From the NCBI GenBank assembly GCA_964019165.1, contig OZ025272.1, forward strand, positions 10,011,856 to 10,075,855: a stretch of DNA of 64,000 bases, written 5' to 3'. This document shows, piece after piece, positions 36,156 to 46,564 of the stretch; positions within the stretch are counted from its first letter, which is position 1, and each line of letters opens with the position of its first letter. This stretch comes from Mastigias papua (taxonomy: Eukaryota > Cnidaria > Scyphozoa > Rhizostomeae > Mastigiidae). A model generated the notes under the pieces. That model worked only from the letters and a program-made list of their open reading frames with translations, was not told the DNA's origin and made no database searches. The position numbers and the translations under genes are program-made.

Positions 36156-36394
36156 TGTTGGGTAATCCCGCGCACCCACGCATATACACAGTAGGTACAG
36201 CGCACATTATATTGTTATGTTAATTTTTTAGATTTCGGTATTAGTTAGAGTATGCATGCCACGAGGAGTAGAACTGACGAATTGATTATGAGTGATTAAA
36301 TTTACATTGGAGTGAGAGTTGTTTTCTTCAGTTCATTCTGCGATATAGACTGATAACCTTTCGAACTAGCAGAATTGGAGAGAAATCTCCAACA
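36156..36394 (+). repeat. 5' LTR of BEL/Pao element
   Basis: This 239 bp sequence starts TGTTGG and ends CCAACA. By eye it is identical to 41974-42212. It should contain the element's promoter; an AT-rich TTATATTGTTATG block lies near 36207. Confidence 0.95.
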
Positions 36395-36397
36395 AAT

Positions 36398-36415
36398 TGG
36401 TCCACCGTCGCCCGA
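36398..36415 (+). promoter_or_regulatory. Primer-binding site of BEL/Pao element
   Basis: TGGTCCACCGTCGCCCGA starts three bases after the 5' LTR. The leading TGG pairs with the CCA end of a tRNA. I cannot name the tRNA from the sequence alone. Confidence 0.65.
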
Positions 36416-36437
36416 AGGAACAGTTGATTTCGTTAGG

Positions 36438-39400
36438 ATGGCTGAAGTTGACAAAGGGAAAAAGTCACGTACAACGTGCAGAAGGAGTGTCACAAAGCTG
36501 GTAGGTAGAGTCGAAGACATGCTAAAAAATGGAATCGATGGAGTAGATGCCGGAGGTATTGGCAAACTTAAGCTTATTCAAACGGAACTTTCGGATAAAT
36601 CGAAGGAGTTGAAGGAATCAGATAAAGTAATTTTGGACGATTTAACCGAAAAAGATGCAGATGAAGATGCCATCGATAAAGAATTGGATGATACTCAGGA
36701 GTACAAGGAGAAAATCTCTGGTGCTCTCTATGTACTTGAAGATGCCTTGCAGAAATTAACAGCGAACAGACAGTTACCCCCAAGTCAAGGGAGTGAATCT
36801 CAAGAAGGCCTAATTGCGCAAGCGGCGCATAGCTCAGATACCACGCTCAGTTCAGAATCAAGTGGCGGATCAAGATCCATAAACGTCAAGCTCCCAAAAT
36901 TGGAATTAAGCAAATTTTCTGGAAAAGTCCATGAATTTCAGGAGTTTTGGGACGGCTTCAAGAGCGCAATCCATGAAAATGAGAGTTTAGCTAGTGTAGA
37001 TAAGCTCAAATATTTGAGATCATTTCTCCTAGAGCCAGCGAAGAGTGTGATAGCAGGCATGCCCTTGACAGATGCAAGCTACAATTCGGCTATTGAGCTG
37101 TTGAAGAAGAGATTCGGAAAACCAGAGGAGATCCAACGTGCTCACATCAACCATCTTTTGCACCTACCCCCTGTTTTCAATGAGAAAAGTGTTAATCGCC
37201 TACGTACGCTGCATGACCAGATAGAGACGCACTTTCGTGGGCTCGAGGCTCTTGGTGTGGACAAGATTAAATATTCAAGCATAGTAGTTCCAGAGCTGAT
37301 GGAAAAAATACCAGAGTCAATCAGATTCAATATGATCCGTGGAAGTGAAAAAAGTCTCTCTTCGTGGTCCTTGGATGAATTACTTGCTGCCTTGGAAAAG
37401 GAGCTGAGCATTAGAGAAAGCTACGTACCTCTGATGAAGAATGGCGGAGGAAATCAGCAAACGAGACATGGCAGGCGAGAAGAGTACCATGGAGGGACAG
37501 CCACAGCACTATACGTTGTGAAAGATGGCGGCAAGGGCAACTGCGTTTATTGCCTTGAAGATCATGCAGCAGAGAGCTGTGAAAAAGTACAAGGCATTGA
37601 AGAACGAAAATGTATCCTACGCAAATATGCAAAGTGTTTTATTTGCTTAAATTCAGGTCACCGATCATTTGAATGTAGAAATAAAGATAAATTTAAGTGT
37701 AGAGTATGTAACGGGAGACACCACACTTCAATTTGTAGATATAGGCCCAATGCTGCGCTTGGGAATAAGGAAACCCTAGCAAAGGCAAGCGCACCTTCGC
37801 CCCTTAATGCTAACGCGACATCCTGGGTGGGAAGTACTGGATCTGGGGGGAATGTTGCGCTGCAAACAGCCTTGGCAAATGTGGAAGGAATGAAGAAAGA
37901 AACAGTGAGAGTGCTATTCGATACAGGTAGCCATAAATCATTTATAACTGCTGAGGTTGTTGCGAAAGTAGGTCTGCGCCCAGTGAGGAGAGAGGACTTA
38001 GGGATTCTGCCTTTTGGGAGTACGGATGCAGAGGTAAAAACAAGAGATGTGGTTGAAGTCAGTCTGGTTCCAGTGAATGGAAAGAAGAAAGTTACTATAC
38101 AGTGTTATGTAGTTGATGAAATATCTTCTATTGCAAATGCACACCCTGAAGTAGTTAAAGAAACCTACCCCCATTTGCATAACATTTGGTTCTCAGATAT
38201 TTGCAGGCACAAGGAAACACTTAAAGTAGACATTTTGATTGGTTCAGACAGTTTATGGAATTTTCAAGAGAGCGAAATCAGACGAGGGGGGCCTAATGAG
38301 CCGGTTGCTGTAAAGACTACTCTTGGCTGGGTTCTCTCCGGACCACTGACAGGTATGACTTTGAATTCTATCGAAAACATTAATGTTAATTTTCTACCAT
38401 CATTTCCATCGAAATCAGGCAAGATAGAAGAGACAGTTCAAAAATTGTGGGACTTAGAAACAATCGGAATTAGGCCAGAAAATGAAGTGCATGAACATGT
38501 TATTGATAACATTATTTTTACAGGAAAAAGATATTCTGTAGGCCTTCCATGGAAAGCTGGACACAAGGCACTCCCCACTAATTATGAAAATTCTCTAATA
38601 AGATTGAAGAGCCTTGGTAAGAAACTAAGAAAAGATCCTCCCACACTTGCTAAATATAATGAAATTATAAATGAACAGGCTGAATCTGGAGTGATAGAGC
38701 AAGTAACAGAATTGGAACCAGCTGAGAAAACGTTCTACCTTCCACACATGGCTGTGGTAAGAGCTGAGGCTGAGACGACAAAAGTAAGGATTGTTTACGA
38801 CGCATCATGTAAAGATAGAAAAACAAGGACCTCGCTCAACGATTGTCTGCATATAGGGCCACCTCTAACGCCCCTCATCTTTAACATACTTTTGCGTTTC
38901 AGGGAAAACAAGGTTGTGCTTGTAGGAGACATTGAAAAAGCGTTTTTAAACATTGAGGTTCACCCTGCTGACCGTGACTGCCTAAGATTTCTATGGTTTA
39001 AGACTTGTTGGTCAGAAAATTCAGAGATCGTTGTTTTTCGCTTTTTGAGGGTTGTATTTGGAGTTAATTCTTCTCCTTTCCTACTGAACGCAGTGTTACG
39101 TCATCACCTTGAAGGATACAAGGAAATTGACCCTAATTTTACATCTAAGTTGTTAGAATCCTTCTATGTTGACGATTTAGTTACAGGCTGTAAGACTTTA
39201 GACGAAGCCTTTACTCTTTACCAGAAAGCAAGTGAACGATTAAAGCAAGGAGGTTTCAGGCTTAGAAAGTGGAAAACCAACAGCATCAAGTTAGCAGAAA
39301 GAATTGAAGAAAGTGAGAATGAGACAGCGGAAACTAAACAACAAGGGAAGTCAGATGAGAGCTCTTATGCTAAAGAGATATTGGGGCAAAGTAGTAGCAC

Positions 39401-41954
39401 TGGGGGGAAATGTAAGATTCTGGGAATGTCTTGGGATAATGATAAGGATACTCTAGAATTTGACCTTGCCAAAGTAGGAAAGGATGCTGCTACAGAGAGA
39501 CCAACTAAGAGGCGCGTATTGAGCACAATAGCCACCATTTTCGACCCACAAGGTATTATAAGCCCCATTTCCATCATGGCAAAGGTTTTCTTCCAAGATT
39601 TATGCAAAGAAAAGCTAGACTGGGATGACCCTATTCAGGTGAACAGATGTACAGAGTGGAATACATGGTTAGATGACCTTGCAAGGGTGAACTCAATCAC
39701 GTTGCCCAGATGGTTCTATAATGAGAGTGAGGGAGAAATTCGTAGGTGTGAGATCCATGGCTTTGGCGATGCAAGCAGTAAAGCCTACTGTGCAGTAGTG
39801 TATCTAGTATACGAAACAGTGAATGGGGTGCATACGACACTACTCTGCTCCAAGACCAGGGTTGCACCACTAAAAGCATTAACGATACCAAGACTTGAGC
39901 TCTTATCGGCAAGAATCCTTTCAGTGCTTGTAGATACCGTACGCGACGCCCTTAGTTCCCAACTTAAAATAGATTGCGTCAGGTACTGGGTAGACAGCAA
40001 AACTGCCCTTTACTGGATTTTTAACAACGGCGAATGGAAGCAGTGGGTACAATTTAGAGTAAGAGAGATCCTGAGATTGTCTAAGAAAGAAGAATGGGGA
40101 CATGTAGGGGGGAAAGACAACCCTGCCGATTTAGGCTCACGAGGGGTCACAGCTAGTCAACTTGAAAACAGCGAGTTATGGTGGAATGGTCCACAATGGT
40201 TAAGAAAGAGTAAAGATAACTGGCCAACAGGATTGACACTGGAAGATTCAGAGGAAGTAAAAGGAGAGAAAAAGAAAGCTAATGTAATGATTGTAGTGAC
40301 AGGAAATCCAACAGGGGTAAGCAGAGTGATAGATATAAACAGATATGACACCCTTAGAAAGTTACTAAGAGTTACAGCAGTCGTGATGAGATTTGTAGAA
40401 AATGCTAAAGCAAAGAAAGATGGAAGGAGTGTGAATGTAGAAGGGCTGAGTGTTATAGACATTATAAGTGCAGAAAGACTATGGATAAAGGAAGTTCAAT
40501 CGACAATTGTACAAAATTCATCGTTCAGAAAGACAATGTGTCACCTTGGAATTGCAGAAATGGAAGGCATTCTGGTATGTATGGGAAGATTAGAACACTC
40601 AGATTTAAGCTCAGAATCCAAATACCCCATTTATCTTCCAAAAGAGCACAGATTTACAGAATTAATTGTGGAAGATTGCCACCGTAGAGTTCATCACTAT
40701 ATGGTAAACGCTACTTTAGCAGAGCTCAGATCAAGATTTTGGATTTCAAAGGGTAGACAATTTGTAAAGAAAATTTTAAAACGTTGCTTTATTTGCAGAA
40801 AGTTAGAAGCTAAGCCATTTCAGTCCCCACCAACAGCCGCAATGCCAGATTACAGAGTGACGCAAGCTGCACCATTTAGCAATGTTGGTATTGATTTCGC
40901 AGGACCACTGTACGTCAAGGAAAAGCGTGGTGAGTACAAAAAGGTTTACATTTGCTTATTTGTCTGTTGTGTAACACGAGCTTTACACTTGGAACTAGTG
41001 CAAGATCTGTCAGCTGTGACCTTCCTGAATTGCTTGCGCCGATTTTGTGTACGGAGAGGTTGGCCAAGTATCATCAATTCAGATAATGCTAAGACTTTTA
41101 AGTCTAGTTCTAAGCTTTTAAGAAGGTTCTTTAATGACAAGGGTGTAAACAGTTTTCTTGAGTCTGGAAGAATGCAATGGAAATTCAACATAGAATTAAG
41201 TCCTTGGCAAGGGGGGCATTACGAACGCATGGTTAGGAGTGTCAAAAGGTGCCTTAGAAAGGTTCTTGGCAGTGCTAGTATTTCATTTGACGAACTCAGC
41301 ACTGTGGTTTGTGAAGTGGAATGTATTTTGAATTCAAGACCACTCTCATATATCTCTGACGAGGCAGATGGAGAAATTTTAACTCCATCACATTTGTTAA
41401 TGGGACGTAGATTGCTATCATTGCCTGCAGGAATAGAAGGTAAGTTTAAACATTGTAAAACAGATTCTCAGCAAGCTCTTAGTAAACGTTTTCTGCACCT
41501 AACTCGAATATTGAGTCATTTTTGGAATAGATGGAGGCGGGAGTATTTGATTAACCTGAGAGAAACTCACAAAATGAACAGCCACAAGTCAGTGAACATC
41601 AATCCTGGAGATGTTGTTTTGGTACACGAGGATAGCGCAAAAAGAGCACAATGGAAAATCGCTGTTGTAGAAGAGCTGATTAGAGGAAAAGATAATGAGG
41701 TACGTGGTGCACGAGTTCGAAGATCTGGAAAAGGTAAGATTGAACTTTTAAATCGTCCTGTTCAAAAATTAGTTCCTTTAGAGTGTGCTGTGAAGAATGT
41801 TCAAGAAAGGAAGGACGAAGCGGAAGGTAGAGAGGTAGTAGAGGATGCGAAAAGTAGAGAGCAAGTGAAGGAAGAACTGCCCGCGCGCAGACGTTCGCAG
41901 AGGATAGCCGCTAAAGATGCGCGTCTTAAGACCCAACTTGTGCTTGACTCCTAG
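36438..41954 (+). CDS. BEL/Pao Gag-Pol polyprotein
   Basis: The 1838-residue reading frame starts at the first ATG after the LTR and is free of stops. Domains in order (approximate residues): coiled Gag region with the DUF1759-type block F-S-G-K-V-H-E-F-Q-E-F-W (about 160-290); zinc knuckles C-V-Y-C..., C-F-I-C-L-N-S-G-H and C-R-V-C (about 365-435); aspartic protease L-F-D-T-G-S (about 492); reverse transcriptase with V-R-I-V-Y-D-A-S (about 783) and the catalytic Y-V-D-D (about 910); RNase H with G-F-G-D-A-S-S and Y-W-V-D-S-K; an integrase zinc-binding region H-H...C-F-I-C (about 1415-1455); and the integrase DDE core with G-I-D-F-A-G-P, N-S-D-N-A-K and W-Q-G-G-H-Y-E-R. A basic DUF5641-like tail with N-P-G-D-V-V-L-V follows. 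The YVDD box and domain order identify BEL/Pao rather than Gypsy or Copia. All catalytic residues appear intact. Confidence 0.95.
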   Translation: MAEVDKGKKSRTTCRRSVTKLVGRVEDMLKNGIDGVDAGGIGKLKLIQTELSDKSKELKESDKVILDDLTEKDADEDAIDKELDDTQEYKEKISGALYVLEDALQKLTANRQLPPSQGSESQEGLIAQAAHSSDTTLSSESSGGSRSINVKLPKLELSKFSGKVHEFQEFWDGFKSAIHENESLASVDKLKYLRSFLLEPAKSVIAGMPLTDASYNSAIELLKKRFGKPEEIQRAHINHLLHLPPVFNEKSVNRLRTLHDQIETHFRGLEALGVDKIKYSSIVVPELMEKIPESIRFNMIRGSEKSLSSWSLDELLAALEKELSIRESYVPLMKNGGGNQQTRHGRREEYHGGTATALYVVKDGGKGNCVYCLEDHAAESCEKVQGIEERKCILRKYAKCFICLNSGHRSFECRNKDKFKCRVCNGRHHTSICRYRPNAALGNKETLAKASAPSPLNANATSWVGSTGSGGNVALQTALANVEGMKKETVRVLFDTGSHKSFITAEVVAKVGLRPVRREDLGILPFGSTDAEVKTRDVVEVSLVPVNGKKKVTIQCYVVDEISSIANAHPEVVKETYPHLHNIWFSDICRHKETLKVDILIGSDSLWNFQESEIRRGGPNEPVAVKTTLGWVLSGPLTGMTLNSIENINVNFLPSFPSKSGKIEETVQKLWDLETIGIRPENEVHEHVIDNIIFTGKRYSVGLPWKAGHKALPTNYENSLIRLKSLGKKLRKDPPTLAKYNEIINEQAESGVIEQVTELEPAEKTFYLPHMAVVRAEAETTKVRIVYDASCKDRKTRTSLNDCLHIGPPLTPLIFNILLRFRENKVVLVGDIEKAFLNIEVHPADRDCLRFLWFKTCWSENSEIVVFRFLRVVFGVNSSPFLLNAVLRHHLEGYKEIDPNFTSKLLESFYVDDLVTGCKTLDEAFTLYQKASERLKQGGFRLRKWKTNSIKLAERIEESENETAETKQQGKSDESSYAKEILGQSSSTGGKCKILGMSWDNDKDTLEFDLAKVGKDAATERPTKRRVLSTIATIFDPQGIISPISIMAKVFFQDLCKEKLDWDDPIQVNRCTEWNTWLDDLARVNSITLPRWFYNESEGEIRRCEIHGFGDASSKAYCAVVYLVYETVNGVHTTLLCSKTRVAPLKALTIPRLELLSARILSVLVDTVRDALSSQLKIDCVRYWVDSKTALYWIFNNGEWKQWVQFRVREILRLSKKEEWGHVGGKDNPADLGSRGVTASQLENSELWWNGPQWLRKSKDNWPTGLTLEDSEEVKGEKKKANVMIVVTGNPTGVSRVIDINRYDTLRKLLRVTAVVMRFVENAKAKKDGRSVNVEGLSVIDIISAERLWIKEVQSTIVQNSSFRKTMCHLGIAEMEGILVCMGRLEHSDLSSESKYPIYLPKEHRFTELIVEDCHRRVHHYMVNATLAELRSRFWISKGRQFVKKILKRCFICRKLEAKPFQSPPTAAMPDYRVTQAAPFSNVGIDFAGPLYVKEKRGEYKKVYICLFVCCVTRALHLELVQDLSAVTFLNCLRRFCVRRGWPSIINSDNAKTFKSSSKLLRRFFNDKGVNSFLESGRMQWKFNIELSPWQGGHYERMVRSVKRCLRKVLGSASISFDELSTVVCEVECILNSRPLSYISDEADGEILTPSHLLMGRRLLSLPAGIEGKFKHCKTDSQQALSKRFLHLTRILSHFWNRWRREYLINLRETHKMNSHKSVNINPGDVVLVHEDSAKRAQWKIAVVEELIRGKDNEVRGARVRRSGKGKIELLNRPVQKLVPLECAVKNVQERKDEAEGREVVEDAKSREQVKEELPARRRSQRIAAKDARLKTQLVLDS

Positions 41955-41957
41955 ATA

Positions 41958-41973
41958 GTCAAGGAGGGGGGAG
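41958..41973 (+). promoter_or_regulatory. Polypurine tract of BEL/Pao element
   Basis: AAGGAGGGGGGAG immediately precedes the 3' LTR and follows the polyprotein stop closely. It is the expected plus-strand primer. Confidence 0.85.
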
Positions 41974-42212
41974 TGTTGGGTAATCCCGCGCACCCACGCA
42001 TATACACAGTAGGTACAGCGCACATTATATTGTTATGTTAATTTTTTAGATTTCGGTATTAGTTAGAGTATGCATGCCACGAGGAGTAGAACTGACGAAT
42101 TGATTATGAGTGATTAAATTTACATTGGAGTGAGAGTTGTTTTCTTCAGTTCATTCTGCGATATAGACTGATAACCTTTCGAACTAGCAGAATTGGAGAG
42201 AAATCTCCAACA
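41974..42212 (+). repeat. 3' LTR of BEL/Pao element
   Basis: This 239 bp sequence, TGTTGG...CCAACA, shows no visible difference from the 5' LTR. CGCCA (42213-42217) follows as the right target duplication. Confidence 0.95.
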
Positions 42213-43210
42213 CGCCAGTAGGTTTCAATGTATTGGCCTACAACCCATAACGACAATTTCACTGAGCAGAAGAGGAGAAGAGTTCAATGCAGCATTTCAA
42301 ATAGAGGTTGCTGAGAAACATAGCTGTTGTTATAATGTAATTTGACGACGCAATTCCAATTGAAAAACATGACGCTAGCACTGATGCATCAAGAGCAAAT
42401 CCTTGTAAAGACTATCCCATTCAATGACTATAATTCAATGGCTATCCAATTCAATGACTATAAACGCTTCGCAGTAATTAACGAGCTCTATCATCGGTAA
42501 AAACTGGAAAGAGAGATAAAGAGAGAGATAAACAGTCACGACTTATAAGGTGGACGGGCAAACAACTAGTAAGTGAATAATCCTTATGCATAACCAGATG
42601 TAATAGTAAAACAAAGAAAGAGGTTTGTTGGGAATAAAGATAAGGAAGACTCTGTAGAATGAGAAGAATTTCGTGAGTAAGCAAACCAATGTCATTATCA
42701 GCCCTATATGCAAAATACTAACATCATCAACGGACGTACACGTTCTTTTTTTATAAGACACGTGGCTCAAAGCCTAGTAGGAAAATTTTTTTAATTCTTG
42801 GCCACATTCTAGTTCTAGAAGGTTCATAAAAGTGTCTCAAGTTGATGAAAAACACTGAACATTCTCATTTGTTGTGCGCAAAAGGCTCAGCACATAAAAC
42901 ATACTAAAGTGACAAGGAAAAGGTATTAATCTATTGCAACTGGTTTCGTGCATGCCTGTAGTCTTATATGTCGAAAGTGTTTACAATTTATTGGATAAAT
43001 AGTAAGAAATACACGCATTTCTAATGGTTTCCAGTGAAGTTACAAAGAGCGTTTCACTTAGTTTTGAAGACCGCTTCGTGGGCTACGTTTTGTGGGGTAC
43101 ACACAAGCTACATTAATTATGATAATGAAGACAGAAGTCCATCAGCTTGTGTGATATGTCATTGGCTCTTAGTAATGCAAGATGAAATCGGGTCTTTTAA
43201 CTTGTAGGTG

Positions 43211-43716
43211 AAAAGTCTGTTGGTACTACAGAATGTCACTACAGCAGGAAAAAGCGGCAAATTTTTTTACACATACTGAAAGCTTTTTTTCGTTCGATAC
43301 TCGTCAGGTTATGAAACGCCGGAAAACGACCGATAGGGTGAACCGAAGTATATAGCCAGATGCGGATACACGTGATATGATGAATAATGCATCTATTTGG
43401 CCCTATGACTGGCCAATTAGTGCCTCTTCACCATTGTTTACTTGACGAGCCCAAGTGCGAAAATGAGCTCTTTTTGCTTACACAAGATTGGATTTTGAAT
43501 CTTAATGTAAACTGATTCTAAAACACTTAAACGAAAGGACGATCTTGCTAGCCTAATCATGGGAAAATTCTGTAAATCACATTAATTGCAAAGGAGAATG
43601 CGCCAAAACATATACAGACGATAATTTTTAACGAGAGTCTGACGAGTGTCGGACGAAAAAAGCTTTCACTATGTGTAAAAAATATTGCCGCTTTTTCGTG
43701 CTGTAGTGAACTTCTA
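43211..43716. mobile_element. Hammerhead-bearing inverted-repeat family, copy C (two arms)
   Basis: The left arm starts with GTGAAAAGTCTGTTGGTACT-type sequence and includes CACTACAGCAGG and CATACTGAAAGC. The right arm near 43630-43716 is its inverse, ending TGCTGTAGTGAACTTCT. Two hammerhead-like motifs face opposite ways. The minus one (43272-43313) has core CTGACGA and GAAA, with stem I mismatched near the core. The plus one (43636-43670) has core CTGACGA, GAAA, stem III around AAAGCTTT, and a 3 bp stem I AGT/ACT. The interior shares CACGTGATATGATGAATAAT with copy D. Confidence 0.8.
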
Positions 43717-44136
43717 GGATATGCAAAACCCAAATGAGGCTTGCGTAATGTTTACTAACTCATTTGACTAGCTTGAGATCTCAATTGGCAATTCATTACT
43801 AGCTTCATAAGCTCTCCTTTGTAATTAATGTGATTTACAGAACTTTAAATCACCTTGAACTTATAACTTTAGCAAATAATTGGCACTCCTCAATCACGAA
43901 TCTACATAGAAAATAAAGTCCATTTCGAAAATTCTGATTGACACAGTTAAACTCTTTGAAAAGCGGCAGATGCTACTGAGCCATTCTTATCTTTGCTTGC
44001 ATGCTGATAAAACAAAGCTGTCCTATATTCATGAAAAGCACTGTTAAACTCACTTAGAGCGGTATAAACCACTTTGCGTGCATTCTAATCTCAAAGAAAG
44101 TTCAAGGCATATTGGAGGATATTTGCAGTGAATACA

Positions 44137-45501
44137 ATGAATGCGTCACCTTCTCTTAGCTCAATGGCGAATTCAAAGAAGAAGGATCTGACTAAGTGCG
44201 TAGAGGAACTCAGTATCCATGGTTGGCCCAAGTTATTTGCAGCTACAACTTGGCAGAGAAAGCTTACTTGGCTAATTTGCTGTGGCATTGCTTTCAGTTG
44301 CTTTATATATTTTACGACAGAAGTTTTGACTTCTTACTTCAAACTAGACACATACACAAGCATCAGAGTTACCCAAGAGAAAAGCCTGCCTTTGCCTGCT
44401 GCAACTTTCTGCAATACAAACTATATGTCCGCATTCGATCCAGCTGCCCAAGCGGTGGTGAACCAAGAATTGCCGAGAAGCTGCTCAAACTTCACTGAAT
44501 CTGACTTTGTCAACGTAAAGAATCAGCAGTACTTTGAAATTGGTTGCAGAATGTTCATTGCAAACTCTAAAGAAGTTATATCTACGGCAAAGTCTGACAA
44601 CTTCAGTTTTCCAGCTCAGTTTCATCTTCTTCCACATTCTTGGCCATGCTTCACATTGAACAGAAATCAGAATCTGAGACAGTCTAATGTAAACGAACGA
44701 GAAGGCATCAGAATGATACTGTTCTTTAATGAATCAGAACAAAATGTAGGAAGACTTACTGATCCCAACTTCATTATTAAAGATGAGAGACGGGGGATCT
44801 TCCTTGATATTCATGATCCAGCAAAGCATTATCACAAATCAGAAGGTATCTATTTGATGACTGGCTTCCATACACTGGTAAAAATCAAAAAGAAGATCTC
44901 CGTTAAATTAGGAAGTCCATTCTCTCCTGATTGCCATAAAGACAAAAAGGAGTCCCACTCTTCAGCAGGAAAATACTCAGTAGAGAGATGCAGGTTTAAT
45001 TGCTTTGCAACGGCTGTCTATAAAAAGTGCGGTGTTATGCCGGCAAATATTAGACAAAAGTTGTATGGTTCAAAACCTCTTCTAAGAAACATCACCAAAG
45101 ATCGCCTGAGATGCTACCAGAATGCCGTATATGCATACGATACTAGTGATTGCAATTGTCCTCCACCGTGCAGGAAAGTTTCTTTTGAGAAGGAAATAAG
45201 CTATAATAAGTGGCCCCAAAACTGGCAACTCAGATACCTTGCCCCAATCGTCTCAGAAGTAACGAATATCTCACAGCATAACATTAATATTGAGCTGGTG
45301 AGAAAGCATCTGATTTTCCTATCAATATATTTTGGGGAATTGACTGAGACAGAGGAAATGGAAGTAGAAGCATACGGACCTGCAAAGGCTCTAAGCGATT
45401 TTGGTGGACAAATGGGCATTTTCCTTGGTGCTTCCTTCATTTCGTTGTTTGAAATCGTTCTGCTCATTTTGACGTCAGCCTGTAAGCGGTTCAAACACTA
45501 G
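44137..45501 (+). CDS. DEG/ENaC/ASIC-family sodium channel subunit, intronless
   Basis: The 454-residue protein is encoded in a single exon from the ATG at 44137; a GTG-initiated extension of three codons upstream is not favoured. These are plasma-membrane trimeric cation channels gated by protons, peptides or mechanical force. Visible features are the N-terminal gating motif H-G (28-29), TM1 around 43-63 (W-L-I-C-C-G-I-A-F), the post-TM1 block L-P-A-A-T-F-C-N, a large Cys-rich ectodomain with several N-X-S/T sites and the spacing C-R-F-N-C-F...C-N-C-P-P-P-C, and TM2 around 424-448 with the G-A-S selectivity filter (431-433). Both ends are intact, so the product may be functional. It lies in calbindin intron 5 on the same strand, 1.9 kb after the BEL element. 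An acceptor-like ATATTTGCAG just upstream suggests a noncoding 5' exon. It could be a retrocopy, but no poly(A) tail was seen. The ligand is unknown. Confidence 0.92.
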   Translation: MNASPSLSSMANSKKKDLTKCVEELSIHGWPKLFAATTWQRKLTWLICCGIAFSCFIYFTTEVLTSYFKLDTYTSIRVTQEKSLPLPAATFCNTNYMSAFDPAAQAVVNQELPRSCSNFTESDFVNVKNQQYFEIGCRMFIANSKEVISTAKSDNFSFPAQFHLLPHSWPCFTLNRNQNLRQSNVNEREGIRMILFFNESEQNVGRLTDPNFIIKDERRGIFLDIHDPAKHYHKSEGIYLMTGFHTLVKIKKKISVKLGSPFSPDCHKDKKESHSSAGKYSVERCRFNCFATAVYKKCGVMPANIRQKLYGSKPLLRNITKDRLRCYQNAVYAYDTSDCNCPPPCRKVSFEKEISYNKWPQNWQLRYLAPIVSEVTNISQHNINIELVRKHLIFLSIYFGELTETEEMEVEAYGPAKALSDFGGQMGIFLGASFISLFEIVLLILTSACKRFKH

Positions 45502-46129
45502 ATCAGTGCAGATGCAAATGAACAGAAGGGACAAGTATACGATTGATAAGCACAGTGCTGGGCATATTTTGTCTGCACTTAACTGCATTTAATATATTGC
45601 CGATAATACCACCCCACATTACTGCAGTATCATTCAGAAATGAATTGTGAAAGGGCAAATATGCCTAAGCGAGACGTGATAATTTCAAAGATACATATAG
45701 CTGGAGCATGATCTTCAGAATTTTGCCTTTTAAACTTGCAGCACAATTCGAGAGAACAGTACCTCCCATCAAGGAAATAATGAAGCATCGACTGCATCAA
45801 TGAGCTCTTGTAAATGGTTAAGAGGTACATCTTATTTGTGCAGGAAGAAAATAAACGATTTCTAAATTGGTAGCCTGCTCAAAATCGTTATCATACGTAA
45901 CTCTATTACTTTGAATCACAAATTTAAACTAAAAGCCATCTGTCTATATAGATCTTTCTTCGTTTTATTTCAGTTGTTATCTTTTCGATATGAATGTATC
46001 ATGGATGAACCAGATGAACCTTTTTTGCAATGAAGCTCTATTTCAAAAATTGACAAATAAATTCAATCATAAAGGAAAGAGAAGTGAGCCAGCTTTAAAA
46101 TTAAAGCATAAAGTCAAGCACGATAGCCT

Positions 46130-46375
46130 ACAGGGGTGGTGCCAGCCATCAGAGACTGAAGAGGGAGGATTCCGGCAGGCCTCTCTCATTTTGGACAATG
46201 TCCTTAAGTATAGAGTGCAATAAATATATAACTTAAGCATGGCAAACTGCAATAATATGGCATATCAAATAATTAAACTTTGGTAGAAATCTCCCACTTC
46301 CACAAACCTCCTTTGAATTCGGATGATTAGCAAAACTAGTCCTGGAGAAAACAAAGATGGAAATGTCCTCAAATT
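46130..46375. repeat. Interspersed repeat (CAGGGGTGGTGCC family)
   Basis: It starts with CAGGGGTGGTGCCAGCC and ends around CCTGGAGAAAACAAAG. It aligns by eye with 54500-54780, and more weakly with 8430-8760. No coding potential is evident. The class is unknown. Confidence 0.5.
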
Positions 46376-46564
46376 CTCTCTAATCACCTACTCTGTTGAC
46401 TTCTTTGAGATCCAAACACTTGCCTATATAACCTTGGAAACAAGGTTTGCCTATCACTACATATTATTAAAAAGTTAGGCCTTATTATTCTCAAAGAGTT
46501 GTCGCTAATATTACTCTAAAGTTGTTACTACGACTCTCAAAAAGACCAAATTCTATGCCCGCAG

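Larger units (their letters stand above)
36156..42212 (+). mobile_element. Complete BEL/Pao LTR retrotransposon
   Basis: The element is 6057 bp long, with identical LTRs, a primer site, one uninterrupted polyprotein gene, a purine tract and a 5 bp target duplication. It is inserted in intron 5 of the calbindin-like gene in the same orientation. Identical LTRs imply a very recent insertion or recent gene conversion. No envelope gene is present between the polyprotein and the 3' LTR. Confidence 0.95.

Noticed and set aside
36375..36437. Extending the BEL polyprotein upstream into the LTR
   Set aside because: The extension has no ATG; it would start at a TTG inside the 5' LTR. The first ATG is at 36438.
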